The notes under the pieces were generated by a model that was not told where the DNA came from, searched no databases, and worked only from the letters and a program-made list of their open reading frames with translations. Below, in pieces: positions 15,487-15,722 of a DNA stretch of 15,722 bases. A program made the position numbers and the translations under genes. The stretch lies in the NCBI GenBank assembly GCA_037892765.1, contig JBBKBW010000058.1; one strand, given 5' to 3'. This DNA is from Clostridium_AQ sp900552125 (lineage in GTDB: Bacteria; Bacillota_I; Bacilli_A; Erysipelotrichales; Erysipelotrichaceae). Every line of letters begins with the position of its first letter. The stretch's first letter is position 1.

Positions 15487-15722
15487 TTCTCTCAATCCCC
15501 TTTATTAATACATAATATTTATTAATTATTACAATCATTATAATTATACTTCTATTTATTTATATTATATATAATTTATAATAAATATACAACAACATAA
15601 ATTTTAACAAATATTCAGAATTTATATACAAACTAAAATACTCTCAATAACATCAAAGAAGTATTAAATTTATAAATAACAGTTCTTCAGTATAAAAATT
15701 GAAATTAGTGTTAAGTAAAAAA
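15487..15722. other. Extremely AT-rich stretch upstream of the LytTR operon, no gene seen
   Basis: Almost only A and T, especially 15511-15600. It must hold the promoter of the two-component operon unless transcription enters from beyond the window, but so many TATAAT-like strings are present that no single promoter can be chosen. I saw no convincing pair of LytTR-type repeats, no small AgrD-like reading frame and no RNA gene. Confidence 0.5.

Noticed and set aside
15487..15495. TTG start giving three extra residues on the LytTR regulator
   Set aside because: The ribosome site would be one base from the TTG; the ATG at 15486 has proper spacing and gives the usual N-terminus before the acidic pair.
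1..15722. CRISPR arrays, tRNA or rRNA genes, insertion sequences
   Set aside because: No regularly spaced repeats, tRNA-like cloverleaf, rRNA sequence, transposase or terminal repeats were seen.

Overview
The window is from a low-GC Gram-positive bacterium (Bacillota). All reading frames have strong GGAGG-type ribosome sites, the promoters are sigma-A-like (TTGACA/TTGACT, 17-bp spacers), and the proteins most resemble Firmicutes homologues. The pairing of a type III glutamine synthetase (GSIII) with an ANTAR regulator beside glnA suggests an anaerobic gut-type clostridium or erysipelotrichian. The exact lineage is inference.

Layout. On the minus strand, transcribed from right to left, are purF (8482-9858), glnN (6166-8259), asnB (4529-6103) and gltB (32-4513), closed by a hairpin at the window's left edge. 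On the plus strand are glnA (10093-11295), an ANTAR-domain regulator (11316-11906) and pyrG (11903-13510), closed by a bidirectional terminator. purF and glnA diverge from a 234-bp gap that holds two back-to-back promoters with a palindrome between them. After the pyrG terminator the sequence becomes visibly more AT-rich. It encodes a convergent two-gene operon: a LytTR response regulator and an AgrC-like membrane sensor with a degraded ATP-binding region. The last 236 bases are extremely AT-rich, with no gene seen.

How the genes fit together. Seven consecutive genes deal with glutamine. Two unrelated types of glutamine synthetase (GSI and GSIII) make it. Four enzymes spend its amide nitrogen: PurF for purines, PyrG for CTP, AsnB for asparagine and GltB for glutamate. 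The seventh is a putative RNA-binding antiterminator. The glnN leader holds a strong intrinsic terminator between promoter and start codon, plus an upstream segment that could pair with the terminator's 3' arm. The glnA leader also folds into a long hairpin. I infer a locally controlled glutamine supply-and-demand module in which the ANTAR protein may act on these leaders, although I found no canonical two-hexaloop ANTAR target.

The most unusual points are the attenuator-like glnN leader, the atypical GlnA (shortened C-terminus, changed flap and changed feedback-site residue), the ANTAR protein with a degenerate receiver, and the sensor kinase lacking recognisable N and G boxes.
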